NCBI RefSeq assembly: GCF_019038415.1
Contig: NZ_JAFKRG010000009.1
Coordinates: 62,001 to 126,000 of the forward strand
DNA: 64,000 bases
Origin: Synechococcus sp. CCY 9618
GTDB lineage: Bacteria; Cyanobacteriota; Cyanobacteriia; PCC-6307; Cyanobiaceae
Direction of reading: 5' to 3'
Shown one piece after another: positions 45,214 to 52,819 of the stretch. Below the pieces are notes generated by a model. That model was not told the DNA's origin, made no database searches, and worked only from the letters and a program-made list of their open reading frames with translations. A program made the position numbers and the translations under genes. The stretch's first letter is position 1; the number at the start of each line of letters is the position of its first letter.

Positions 45214-46208
45214 TGCGGATCGGGCTGCTGTACGAAACACGTGACGAGCTGCTGGCCGGCCCCGCCGCCCGGGAGGAGACCCACTACCACTGGCGGGAGC
45301 CGGAGGAACTGGATGCGGTGGAAAAGGCCCTGCTCCAGCTGGGCCACCGGGTGGAGCGCCTCGGGGGTGTGGACGCCCTGCTGCGGGTCGGGACGGCCGG
45401 GGGCGGCGCAGCGCCGGATCTGGTGATGAACCTGTCGGTGGGGGCCCTCTCCCGCAGCCGGACCGCGATCGCCCCGGCGCTGCTGGAGCACCTGGGGATT
45501 CCCTACACCGGTGCTGATGCGGCCGCCAAGGCACTGGCCCTCAACAAGGACTGGCTCAAGCCCGTGATGCTCTGGGCCGGGATCGCCACCCCGGCCTGGC
45601 GTCTGATCGGTCCGGCGGAACCGGTGCAGGTGCTGCCGGACTGGCCGGTCTCGATCCTCAAGCCGGCCAGCGAGGGTTATTCCCTGGGGCTGCGACGCTT
45701 CGAGAGCGCCTGGGGGCTTGCGGCCCTGCGGCAGCTGGTGGACAGCCTGCGCCAGGACTTCGGCGGCTCGGTGCTGTGCGAGGAGCTGATCGCCGGGCGG
45801 GAGGTGAGCGTGGGGGTGGTGGGCAACGGGGGCGAGGGGACCGCTCTGCTGGGCGCCGTGGAAACCCTGGCGGCTGACGGCTCGGCGCTGGGGGAGCGGC
45901 TGCTCGACCTGACGGCCAAGCGTCGGGGCGGCCTGATCAAGGTGGCCGTGGACCTGAACGAGCCCGTCCTGCGGCCGCTGCGCCGCGGCGCCCTGCGGCT
46001 GGTGGAGCTGCTCGGTCCGCTCGATTACGCCAGCTTCGACTTCCGCATCGACGCCGCCGGCACCGCCCACCTGCTGGATCTCAACGCCGATGCCACCCTG
46101 CACCCGCAGCGGTCGCTGGCGCAGGTGGCGGCCCAGGCGGGCATGGCCTATCCGGATCTGATCGGCGCGATCGTGGCGGCGTGCCGGCGCCGGCACGGCG
46201 GGCCCTGA
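45213..46208 (+). CDS. D-alanine-D-alanine-ligase-like ATP-grasp enzyme
   Basis: 331 residues from ATG 45213 (MRIGLLYETRDELL). The N-terminal domain is as in Ddl (DLVMNLSVGAL), then GIPYTGADAAAKALALNKDW with the ATP-grasp lysine, the loop KPASEGYSLGLR (Ddl usually PSREGSSVGV) and the metal site LLDLNADATLHPQRS in place of EVNTLPG-type. It therefore keeps the fold and likely ATP use, but the substrate loops differ from canonical Ddl. It is coupled to kamA upstream and overlaps the MurJ-like gene by 28 nt. The acceptor could be beta-lysine or another amino acid; that is inference. Confidence 0.85.
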   Translation: MRIGLLYETRDELLAGPAAREETHYHWREPEELDAVEKALLQLGHRVERLGGVDALLRVGTAGGGAAPDLVMNLSVGALSRSRTAIAPALLEHLGIPYTGADAAAKALALNKDWLKPVMLWAGIATPAWRLIGPAEPVQVLPDWPVSILKPASEGYSLGLRRFESAWGLAALRQLVDSLRQDFGGSVLCEELIAGREVSVGVVGNGGEGTALLGAVETLAADGSALGERLLDLTAKRRGGLIKVAVDLNEPVLRPLRRGALRLVELLGPLDYASFDFRIDAAGTAHLLDLNADATLHPQRSLAQVAAQAGMAYPDLIGAIVAACRRRHGGP

Positions 46209-47812
46209 GCGGGGTGGGGGAGCGTCGCTCCCTGCTGGGGATCGCCGGGGTGGTGGGGGTCGCCACGGCCCTGAGCAAGGGGCTGGGGCTGGCACGCTCC
46301 ATGGCGGTGGCGGCGGTGTTCGGTGTCGGGGCGGTGGCCGACGCCTTTGCGTTCGCCACCATGCTCCCGGGCTTCTTCCTGGTGGTGCTGGGCGGCCAGA
46401 ATGGGCCGCTGCAATCGGCCCTGGTGAGCGTTCTCAGCCAGGACGAGGGGCTCGACCAGCAACGCCTGATCGGCTGGGCCCAGCGCGGCCTGACCCTGGT
46501 GCTGCTGCCCCTCAGCCTGGGGATCGTGCTGGCGGCCGGGCCCCTGCTGGAGCTGCTGGCGCCGGGGCTCAGCGACGAAACACGGCAGCTGGCGGTGTTG
46601 CAGCTGCGCTGGATGGCGCCGATCGTGCTGCTTTCCGGCTGGATCGGGGTGGCGATGGCCCGCCTGATCAGCGCCGGTGTCTACGCCATCCCGTCGCTCA
46701 GCCCGATGCTCTCCAGTGCGGCGGTGATCGCCGCCGCCGCGGTGGCCATGGCACAGGGGCGCTGGTTCACCCCGGGCTCACCGACCTGGATGGCGGCCGC
46801 GTCCCGCACCCTGGCCCTGGGCATGGTGCTCGGAGCCCTGCTGCAGTGGCTCCTGCAGCAGCTGGCGATGGGGCGCCTGCCGCGTGCGGCCGAGCCGGCG
46901 CCGCCCCGGCCTGCCGGCACCAACCGGCCGGCCGCTGAAGCGAAGCGGAAGGTTCTCGCCCTGCTGGCACCGGCGACCCTGACGACGGCGCTGGGAAGCG
47001 CCAATGCCACGGTGGATCTGATCTTCGCCTCCTATCTGCCGGGGGTGGCCGCCGCCCTCGGCTATGCGGAGGTGCTGGTCCAGGCGCCGCGCGGATGGGT
47101 GGCCAGCATGCTGCTGGTCCCCCTGCTGCCGGCCATCGCCCGGCAGGCCGCTCAGGGGGAGCCGGCCCAGCTGCGCGAGCGGGTGACGCTGGCCCTCCGC
47201 CTCACCGGCTTCGTGGCCGTTCCCCTTGCGGCCCTGGTGGCGGCCCTGGCGGAGCCGATGGTGGCCACCCTGTATCAGCGGCGGGCCTTCGACCCGGAAT
47301 CGACCCGCCAGGTGGCGGGGCTGCTGCTGATCTACGGCATCGGCATCGTGCCCAGCCTGGTGCGCGATGTGATGGTGCGCGTCTTCTACGGGCTGGGTGA
47401 TGGGGCCACACCGTTCCGCGTCGGCCTGGCCTCCGTCGTCCTGAACGTGGTCCTGGATGCGGCCCTGGTGCAACGTTTCGGAGCACCGGGTCTGGTGCTG
47501 GCCTCGGTGGGCGTGAATCTGTTCGCCGCCCTGCTGCTGGCCATCGCCCTGGAGCGGGCCCTGGGGGGGATCGCCTGGTGGAGCCTCAGCGGCGATCTGC
47601 TGGCCAAGACGTTGGCGGGCCTGCTCGCCGCTCTGGCGGCATGGAGCCTCTGGCAGATGGGCGGGGTGCTGCCGCAGTCGGAGGCCTTCCCCATGGCCCT
47701 GCTGCGCCTGGCGGCGGCAGGGGCGGCAGGCGCACTGACGTTCCTCGCCGTGGCCCGGCTGCTGGGCATCCGCGACGGGGAGCGGATCCTGCGGGGCAGG
47801 ACATCCGGCTGA
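46181..47812 (+). CDS. murJ: MurJ-like lipid flippase (MviN family)
   Basis: 543 residues from GTG 46181 (GTG 46214 is an alternative), with 14 hydrophobic helices expected. The N-terminal LLGIAGVVGVATALSKGLGLARSMAVAAVFG and the helix-2 GVGAVADAFAFA pattern are typical of MurJ, the lipid II flippase of peptidoglycan synthesis; RRAFDPESTRQVAGLLLIYG and FYGLGDGATPFRVGLASVV are also characteristic. It overlaps the ATP-grasp gene, forming a kamA-ligase-murJ operon. It could be the cell's main MurJ or a paralogue dedicated to a modified lipid; copies elsewhere cannot be judged from this window. Confidence 0.85.
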   Translation: MPAPARRALSGVGERRSLLGIAGVVGVATALSKGLGLARSMAVAAVFGVGAVADAFAFATMLPGFFLVVLGGQNGPLQSALVSVLSQDEGLDQQRLIGWAQRGLTLVLLPLSLGIVLAAGPLLELLAPGLSDETRQLAVLQLRWMAPIVLLSGWIGVAMARLISAGVYAIPSLSPMLSSAAVIAAAAVAMAQGRWFTPGSPTWMAAASRTLALGMVLGALLQWLLQQLAMGRLPRAAEPAPPRPAGTNRPAAEAKRKVLALLAPATLTTALGSANATVDLIFASYLPGVAAALGYAEVLVQAPRGWVASMLLVPLLPAIARQAAQGEPAQLRERVTLALRLTGFVAVPLAALVAALAEPMVATLYQRRAFDPESTRQVAGLLLIYGIGIVPSLVRDVMVRVFYGLGDGATPFRVGLASVVLNVVLDAALVQRFGAPGLVLASVGVNLFAALLLAIALERALGGIAWWSLSGDLLAKTLAGLLAALAAWSLWQMGGVLPQSEAFPMALLRLAAAGAAGALTFLAVARLLGIRDGERILRGRTSG

Positions 47813-47851
47813 GCCAAGCCGGAGCTGAGCACCGAAGCCTGGCGTGGCTCA
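47810..47851 (+). terminator. Possible transcription terminator after murJ
   Basis: TGAGCCAAGCC at 47810-47820, which includes the murJ stop codon, pairs with GGCGTGGCTCA at 47841-47851 with one mismatch, making a long stem. No T-run follows at once (a T-rich stretch begins about 25 bp later), so it is a hairpin of uncertain strength. Confidence 0.4.
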
Positions 47852-47997
47852 GAGGGTGTTGACCAGGGTGGGCTGTTTCTTTTGTGGAGATTTCATGACG
47901 GCTGCGATGGCGTAGAATGCAATCTCTTGGTACTGAATCTGTGTGGCCACTCCGGCTGTCACCACAGCTGGTATCTGCAAGTGAGATTTTTAACAAA

Positions 47998-48813
47998 ATG
48001 TCAGTATTTTCCCTTTCCGCAGGTCCTGTTCGTGGCTTGCTCCGTGGGGCCGCTGTCAGCGTCGTCTCGGTGGTGGCGTGCACAGGATTAGCCTCCAGGG
48101 CTGTGGCAGGAGAAGCTGAAGCGATGGCCCTGCTCAAGGGCATGACCAACTATGTGTCGGCTCAGCAGACCCTTTCCTTCCGTTACGACTCCGACCTTGA
48201 GATTGTCACCACCGACAGTCAGCGACTCACCCTGGCGAGTTCCGGCACGGTGTCGCTGTCGCGGCCGGGGAAGATCCGCGCCACCCGCTCCAACGGCTTC
48301 ATCAATACAGAATCTGTTTTCGACGGGACGACGTTCACCCTCCTTGGCAAGGACAGAAATGTCTACATGCAGGTTCCGATTCAAGGAACAATCGAGACCC
48401 TGGTGGATGAGCTCAAGGACACGTACCGCCGGCCCCTTCCCGCTGCCGACCTGCTGCTTCCCAGGGCCTACGTCGAACTCACCGACGGTGTCATCGATGT
48501 GAAGGATCTCGGCAGCGGGGTCGTCGGTGGCGTTGAGTGTGACCATCTCGCCTTCCGCAAGAAGGACGTGGATTACCAGATCTGGATCGCCCAGGGAGAT
48601 CGACCCTTCCCCTGCCGTTATCAGATCACATCCAAGCTTGTTCCCGGTTCGCCTCAGTACATTGTCCAGATCAGCAACTGGCAGGCCGGCCCCGCGGCGG
48701 TCGGCCTGAACTTCAGCTTCGTTCCACCGGAGGGTGCCACGAAGATCAGCCATGATGAAATCAAAAAGATGACGGATATGGGCGAACTGCCCAGCAACTA
48801 CACACGGAGGTAA
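47998..48813 (+). CDS. Secreted DUF2092 protein
   Basis: 271 residues from ATG 47998 (MSVFSLSAGPVRGLLRG); a longer frame from 47917 is less likely. A signal peptide (VSVVSVVACTGLASRAVAG, cleavage about residue 35) is followed by a DUF2092 domain: ALLKGMTNYVSAQQTLSFRY, LSRPGKIRATRSNG, GVECDHLAFRKKDVDYQIWI. This lipoprotein-carrier-like (LolA-type beta) fold is exported; its ligand is unknown. It is followed after 3 bp by a 68-residue secreted protein. Upstream DNA (47850-47997) is A+T-richer than average and probably holds its promoter. Confidence 0.85.
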   Translation: MSVFSLSAGPVRGLLRGAAVSVVSVVACTGLASRAVAGEAEAMALLKGMTNYVSAQQTLSFRYDSDLEIVTTDSQRLTLASSGTVSLSRPGKIRATRSNGFINTESVFDGTTFTLLGKDRNVYMQVPIQGTIETLVDELKDTYRRPLPAADLLLPRAYVELTDGVIDVKDLGSGVVGGVECDHLAFRKKDVDYQIWIAQGDRPFPCRYQITSKLVPGSPQYIVQISNWQAGPAAVGLNFSFVPPEGATKISHDEIKKMTDMGELPSNYTRR

Positions 48814-48816
48814 CCC

Positions 48817-49023
48817 ATGACCCACATCAAGAGAACTGCCATCCTGCTGGTTGCCGTGGGCCTGGCTGGCTCAGGTCAGCTGCACACCCTTTCCGCAGGG
48901 CTTCTGAACACCTTGATCCCTCCCGCGATGGCGCGGGTCGGCCGGCCGCTCACGCCCGTGAGCGTGGCCGGGGTGGGCCGTCGCACCGTGCGTCGCTGCG
49001 CGGTGGGCGTCTACGACTGCTGA
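48817..49023 (+). CDS. Small exported basic protein paired with the DUF2092 gene
   Basis: 68 residues, ATG 4 bp after the DUF2092 stop, so co-translated. A signal-like hydrophobic N-terminus (TAILLVAVGLAGSGQLHTL) is followed by a short mature part ending GVGRRTVRRCAVGVYDC, which is basic and has two cysteines. The VGRRTVRR motif recurs in small proteins that accompany DUF2092 genes as I recall them; no biochemical role is known. It might be a partner or chaperoned client of the DUF2092 protein. Confidence 0.65.
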   Translation: MTHIKRTAILLVAVGLAGSGQLHTLSAGLLNTLIPPAMARVGRPLTPVSVAGVGRRTVRRCAVGVYDC

Positions 49024-49104
49024 TCACAGGCGGGACTTGATCCCCAAGGCTGCCTGGACGGGCAGCTCCGGCGCCGCTACTGCTGAAGCAGCAGCGATCC
49101 CCTG

Positions 49105-49722
49105 ATGGCCAAGGCCTGCGTTCCCGCCGGGGTGAGCCAAGCCGTCGTTGCCGTGCTTCTGGCCAGCGGAACCTTCGCCGCCACCGGCCTGCTTCCCGGC
49201 GGGCCCGGCACCAGCTGGGCCAGGCCCGTTGCCGCTCCCCTGGCCGGATCCCAGTGGCGCCTGGTGGAGATCCAGTCGATGGATGACGCTCAGGGCACCA
49301 CCCGGCCGGCCGATCCTTTCCGCTACACGCTTCTGTTCGGCGCTGACGGCACGGCTCAGCTGCGCCTCGACTGCAATCGCGCCAGGGGCACCTGGTCGGC
49401 CAGAGCGGCCGCCGATCCCGGCAGCGGCAGCCTGAGCTTCGGGCCCCTGGCCACCACCCGCGCCCTCTGTCCGGCTCCCAGCCTGGGCGAGCGTCTGGGC
49501 GCCCAGGTGCCCTATGTGCGCACCTACCTGCTGAAGGACGGAAGGCTGTATCTGAGCCTGCTGGCCGATGGCGGCATCCTGGTCTGGGAGCCCCTGAAGG
49601 AAGGGGGCGGGCCCTCACGGACCCCCGACCATCGCTCTGACAGGTTCACCCGGCGGCCAGAAAGGGCAGATCGAGGCTGTCGCTCGTGTCGCTCAGCCGG
49701 TGGTCGTGCGGATTGCGCATGA
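49105..49722 (+). CDS. META domain secreted protein with an odd C-terminal tail
   Basis: 205 residues. Signal peptide (AVVAVLLASGTFAATGLLP), then a META-like domain: LAGSQWRLVEIQSMDDAQ, FGADGTAQLRLDCNRARGTW, SFGPLATTRALCPAPSLGER, RLYLSLLADGGILVWEPL. META (HslJ-like) proteins are envelope proteins of unclear role. After the domain ends at about residue 163 the frame runs on for 40 Arg/Cys-rich residues that are antisense to a peptidase M28 fossil (49646-49812). The biological stop was probably lost or displaced by a rearrangement. Confidence 0.78.
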   Translation: MAKACVPAGVSQAVVAVLLASGTFAATGLLPGGPGTSWARPVAAPLAGSQWRLVEIQSMDDAQGTTRPADPFRYTLLFGADGTAQLRLDCNRARGTWSARAAADPGSGSLSFGPLATTRALCPAPSLGERLGAQVPYVRTYLLKDGRLYLSLLADGGILVWEPLKEGGGPSRTPDHRSDRFTRRPERADRGCRSCRSAGGRADCA

Positions 49723-49812
49723 AGGAGGTGTCCGAGACCATCAGCGCGTCGTAGCCCGCGTCCCAGTCGGCCCAGGATCCTGCCGTCCATGCCAGTCTTG
49801 CCCGCCGCCCGA
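49646..49812 (-). pseudogene. Fossil C-terminus of an M28 family peptidase
   Basis: On the minus strand a 50-codon open stretch ends at TGA 49646-49648 and reads WADWDAGYDALMVSDTSFMR, NPHDHRLSDTSDSLDLPFLAAG. This is the end of zinc aminopeptidases of family M28 (SDHxxFWxAGYDALMVTDTSFxRNPHYH): the metal-binding HxH and DxxD-type end is nearly intact, but the first Asp-His is degraded to SW and there is no upstream part, the DNA being abruptly replaced by the DUF2358 gene region. The fragment overlaps the odd tail of the META protein antisense. Confidence 0.7.
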
Positions 49813-49821
49813 TCAACACCT

Positions 49822-50211
49822 ATGGACATCCTGGCGGCGCTTCGCAGCGACTACCGAACCTTTCCCCACCAGCAGAGTTTTGATCTCTACGCCTCCGACG
49901 TCTTTTTCAAAGATCCTCTAACGCAATTTCACGGCATCACTCGCTATCAGCGGATGATTGCATTCATTGAGAGATGGTTTCAGGATGTGAATTTACAACT
50001 GCATGCCATCGATCAGGTGGATGACACCATCCACACCCGCTGGACGCTGAACTGGACAACCCCCTTGCCGTGGCAACCGCGCATTGCCATTCCTGGCCGC
50101 AGTGAGCTGGTTCTGAATCAGGCCAATCTGATCAGTTCGCATCTTGATGTCTGGGATTGTTCGCCCTGGAATGTCGTACAGCAGCACTTCACGTCCAGGC
50201 GGCCTGCGTAG
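49822..50211 (+). CDS. DUF2358 / NTF2-like protein
   Basis: 129 residues from ATG 49822 (MDILAALRSDYRTFPHQQSF). LYASDVFFKDPLTQFHGITRYQRMIAFIER is the DUF2358 signature (cyanobacteria and plants), an NTF2-like cone fold that binds an unknown ligand. The rest (HTRWTLNWTTPLPWQPRI, SHLDVWDCSPW) fits the fold. It begins just beyond the M28 fossil. Function unknown. Confidence 0.82.
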   Translation: MDILAALRSDYRTFPHQQSFDLYASDVFFKDPLTQFHGITRYQRMIAFIERWFQDVNLQLHAIDQVDDTIHTRWTLNWTTPLPWQPRIAIPGRSELVLNQANLISSHLDVWDCSPWNVVQQHFTSRRPA

Positions 50212-50749
50212 CCGAGGCCATGCGCGTCAACCACTGACCTGCCAGGAGCGTGTCGCGCCCAGATCAGCGTCCAGCCTCTTCAGAGACGCCCTGAAACCTG
50301 CCCAGATCCAAGTGACAGCTCAAGATCTGGGTGAGGGACTGTGGAATGGTCAAGCTCATGTCCTTCTGCCCCTTGAACCCGGAACAGAGCCTGCTGCTGC
50401 GGCTCTCACCGGTGGTCTGGTTGTCGCGGAGCACCTGGCTCTGTTCGATGCGAGCTGTGCGTCATCACACCAGTCCGATCAGCTCAGTATCGGCCGCCTG
50501 GGTGGCTTTTCTCGGCCGGCCCCGCAGGTGCTGCGGCGCCTCAGCAGGGGGGGTTCCGCAGGCCTGCCTGCTCCGCCACCAACGCTTCCAGCCCTCCGCG
50601 GCGACCGGCCGGTGCAGCCCGGCACCTTTGCGCCAAAGGACGCCACCTGGGTGCCGCTGAACAGATCGAAGTCAACACAACGGCCGCTGGCTGGATCGAG
50701 CCCATAGGCCCGCCGCAGGGCACGGGACGATCGCTATGGCCACCAATAG
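50212..50749. other. 540-bp stretch with no supported gene
   Basis: Open frames exist on both strands but none shows family motifs or good composition; a plus-strand frame that continues from the preceding gene region ends at 50707. The DNA is repetitive in short CCGxC-type runs and may be decayed coding sequence, but I cannot name any fossil. The vapBC operator follows. Confidence 0.4.
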
Positions 50750-50768
50750 TAGCTACCATTGGTAGCTA
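50750..50768. promoter_or_regulatory. Perfect inverted repeat upstream of vapBC (likely operator)
   Basis: TAGCTACC at 50750-50757, ATT spacer, GGTAGCTA at 50761-50768: an 8-bp perfect palindrome 17 bp before the vapB start. VapB antitoxins (AbrB/SpoVT type) bind such repeats as VapBC complexes and repress their own promoter; that this one is bound is inference from its position and symmetry. Confidence 0.65.
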
Positions 50769-50785
50769 CCTGATCAAGGGCGCCC

Positions 50786-51019
50786 ATGGACACCGCACGT
50801 CTGTTTCAATCGGGCCGCAGCCAGGCGGTGCGACTGCCGAAGGACTATCGCTTCAGTGGCAGCGAGGTGGTGGTGAAGCATTTCGGCAACGGGGTGCTGC
50901 TGCTGCCCATGGATGACCCATGGCAAACCCTGGAGGCGGGACTGGCGGCCTTTGAACCGGGATTTGTGATCACGCGTGAGCAGCCGGAAGAGCAGATCCG
51001 GGAGCCGATCAGCCCATGA
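50786..51019 (+). CDS. vapB: VapB-type antitoxin
   Basis: 77 residues. The N-terminal AbrB/SpoVT DNA-binding fold is plain: ARLFQSGRSQAVRLPKDYRF, then the acidic flexible tail (ITREQPEEQIREPISP) that would cover the toxin. It overlaps vapC by four bases (ATGA) and has the operator-like palindrome in front. It neutralises the adjacent VapC RNase. Confidence 0.9.
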   Translation: MDTARLFQSGRSQAVRLPKDYRFSGSEVVVKHFGNGVLLLPMDDPWQTLEAGLAAFEPGFVITREQPEEQIREPISP

Positions 51020-51417
51020 TCCTGCTCGATACCAACATCTGTATTTACATCATCAATGCCAAACCAGCAGCGGTGCTGGAGCGTTTCAAGTCCTACCGCA
51101 TGGGTGAGATCGGCCTGAGCAGTGTGGTGGCCGCTGAACTGGCTTTTGGTGTGGCCAAGAGTGGCTCAGCCCGCAACCGTCAGGCCCTGGAGTTGTTTCT
51201 GGCCCCACTCACACTGCTGCCCTTTGACGAGCGCGCCGCCTGGGCCTGCGGCGGCCTTCGCGTGGAGCTGGAACGCCGTGGCACGCCGATCGGCGCACTT
51301 GACATGATGATCGCCGCCCATGCCCTGAGCCAGCAGGTCCCATTGATCACCAACAACAGCCGCGAGTTTGCCCGGGTGCCTGGGCTGCATGTTGAAAACT
51401 GGGTGGCTGGGGGGTAA
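51016..51417 (+). CDS. vapC: VapC-type PIN-domain toxin (tRNA-fMet class-like)
   Basis: 133 residues. The PIN acidic residues are present: LLDTNICIY (Asp1), SSVVAAELAFG (Glu), IGALDMMIAAHAL (Asp) and LITNNSREFARVPGL (Asp/Asn). The NN in place of the usual TND is as in VapC enzymes of the MVL/MFL subfamily, so catalysis looks intact. Co-translated with vapB. Predicted Mg-dependent RNase that would stop translation when the antitoxin is lost. Confidence 0.9.
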   Translation: MILLDTNICIYIINAKPAAVLERFKSYRMGEIGLSSVVAAELAFGVAKSGSARNRQALELFLAPLTLLPFDERAAWACGGLRVELERRGTPIGALDMMIAAHALSQQVPLITNNSREFARVPGLHVENWVAGG

Positions 51418-51539
51418 GGGTTGATGGAGGATGTTGCCGCCGGAGATGCGCTGGGAACAGGCGGAGATCTGCTGAAAGAGATGGCTCCAGGCTGATGCAG
51501 CGGATCAGGGAGGTCCGCCATGCTTCGGTGGTCCGGCGC

Positions 51540-51702
51540 TCATGGCAACACCTTGAGCTGGAGCAGCTGGGCTGCTTGCTTCAGTCGGCGGTCAAAGCAG
51601 GCGAAGGTGAGCGACTGATCGATGTTGACCTGCAGTTCGTGGGCGGCCGCAAGTGGGGGTCCCCCTGTTTCGAGGACAAGTCGGTAAGGGTCACGCCATG
51701 AC
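51540..51702 (-). pseudogene. Fossil C-terminus of a second PIN-domain toxin
   Basis: On the minus strand an open run ends at TGA 51540-51542. It reads YRLVLETGGPPLAAAHELQV then LTFACFDRRLKQAAQLLQLK and VLP: the last PIN motif (normally FLTFDRRLAxAA) and the preceding AHEL helix are recognisable, but the Asp of FLTFDR has been disturbed (TFACFDRR) and there is no N-terminal half. The gene is truncated by the IS-like and hydrolase sequences to its 5' side. Confidence 0.6.
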
Positions 51703-51748
51703 CACCTCAAAGTTCAATGTGGGTGGGGGGGTCTTTCACGACAGCCTT

Positions 51749-51772
51749 CCGGCGAAGTAGGGGCCACTTTTG
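51749..51772. mobile_element. Sequence resembling an IS21-family terminus
   Basis: GAAGTAGGGGCCACTTTTGA at 51752-51771 resembles the repeated GGGGCCACTTTT motif found near the ends and upstream of istA in IS21-type elements. No transposase remains here. A single motif is weak evidence; it might mark the scar of an element that joined the vapC side to the hydrolase copy. Confidence 0.25.
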
Positions 51773-51842
51773 ATGGCTGGTGCCAGCTGCTCCGCCTACC
51801 TACCGGCCGACCCCGGCAGGAGCTGCCACCAGAGGCCTGGGC

Positions 51843-52420
51843 TCAGCAGCTGAGCCCCTCCCCCAGAAACCCATCCCCCCAGCCCACCGCCGCCCCCCAG
51901 TTCTCCGCCTCACTCAGGCCCGAACGGCGGGTGGGCTTGAAGCTGTGGTCCCCGCTGGGGATCCAGCCCAGCTGCACCGCCGGGGAGAGGCTGTAGGTCT
52001 CCACCTCCTCCCGCCGCCCGAAGCTGTCGCGCTCCCCCTGCAGGATCAGGGTGGGCGTGCGCAGGGCGGCCAGGTGCTCGGTGCGCAGCTGCAGCGGCTT
52101 CCCCGGCGGGTGGAAGGGGTAGCCCAGGCACAGGCAGCCGCGCACCCCGTCGCTGGTGGCAAGCTCATCGATCAGCAGGCTGGCCACCCGCCCGCCCATC
52201 GACTTGCCACCGATGAACAGCGGGCGCTCCGGGTGCTGCGTCGTCTCCAGCCGCACCTGCTCACGAAAAGCCTCCTGCAGCACCGGCATCCGGTCGGGCC
52301 CCTGGCGGCGGCCTGTTTCGCGCATCCGTGCCATGTAAGCAAACTCGAAGCGCACCACCCGTCAGCCCCGCTGCGTCAGGCCGCCGGCGATGGCCTCCAT
52401 GAAGGGGCCGTCGATCAACC
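51843..52420 (-). pseudogene. Alpha/beta-hydrolase copy 1, broken (internal stop and deletion)
   Basis: Closely matches the intact copy at 53132-53800: VVRFEFAYMARMRETGRRQG, GGKSMGGRVASLLIDELATS, GWIPSGDHSFKPTRRSGLSE are shared. But at the N-terminal side RLIDGP runs directly into FMEAIAGGL, missing about 19 residues including the glycine-rich HGAGA oxyanion loop, and a TGA (52362-52364) sits where the intact copy has TGG (Trp in GWRVV). The catalytic Ser motif GKSMGG is still there. It is abutted by vapC, whose stop codon (52415-52417) lies in the hydrolase sequence. Confidence 0.85.
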
Positions 52421-52819
52421 GGGGCGCTCCAGACGCTGCAGCCGCAGCTCGCAGACCGAGGCGATGGCCTCGAAGTCGGCATTGAAACTCACCAGCACGG
52501 CGTCGTGGTGCAGGGCCACGGCGGCCACCAGCAGATCCAGGCTCAGCACGGTGCGGCCGACCTGGCGGCAGGCCTGGCCCAGGCCGATCGCCCGCTGCCA
52601 CAGGTCCGTGGGGGTGGAGAGCGTGGGCAAGGTGGCGAACTGCGCCTCCAGCAGGCGGGCCTCCTCGGGCCGGGCGGAGCGGAGCACCTCGAAGAGCACC
52701 GGCTCCGCCAGATGGGCCTCGGGGTCCAGGACGAAGGGCGCGATGAACTGCTTCAGCGCGGCCGGGCTGCGGGCCCGGGTGAAGTCGATCCAGAGGCTGG
52801 TGTCGAGCAGCAGGGTCAT
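52415..52819 (-). CDS. vapC: VapC-type PIN-domain toxin
   Basis: 134 residues. PIN motifs: LLLDTSLWIDF (Asp), EPVLFEVLRSA (Glu), LSLDLLVAAVALHHDA (Asp pair region) and VLVSFNADFEAIASV (Asp). All four acidic positions can be found, so it is probably active. It overlaps the antitoxin gene by four bases. Its last five residues and TGA stop lie at the junction with the truncated hydrolase copy 1, so the C-terminus may have been re-formed by the rearrangement. Confidence 0.9.
   Translation of the reverse strand: MTLLLDTSLWIDFTRARSPAALKQFIAPFVLDPEAHLAEPVLFEVLRSARPEEARLLEAQFATLPTLSTPTDLWQRAIGLGQACRQVGRTVLSLDLLVAAVALHHDAVLVSFNADFEAIASVCELRLQRLERPG

Noticed and set aside
50212-50707. Plus-strand open frame extending from the DUF2358 region
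   Set aside because: Composition is not coding-like and no family motif was found; it overlaps nothing conserved.
51495-51701. 68-codon plus-strand frame
   Set aside because: Antisense to the PIN-toxin fossil, which explains it.
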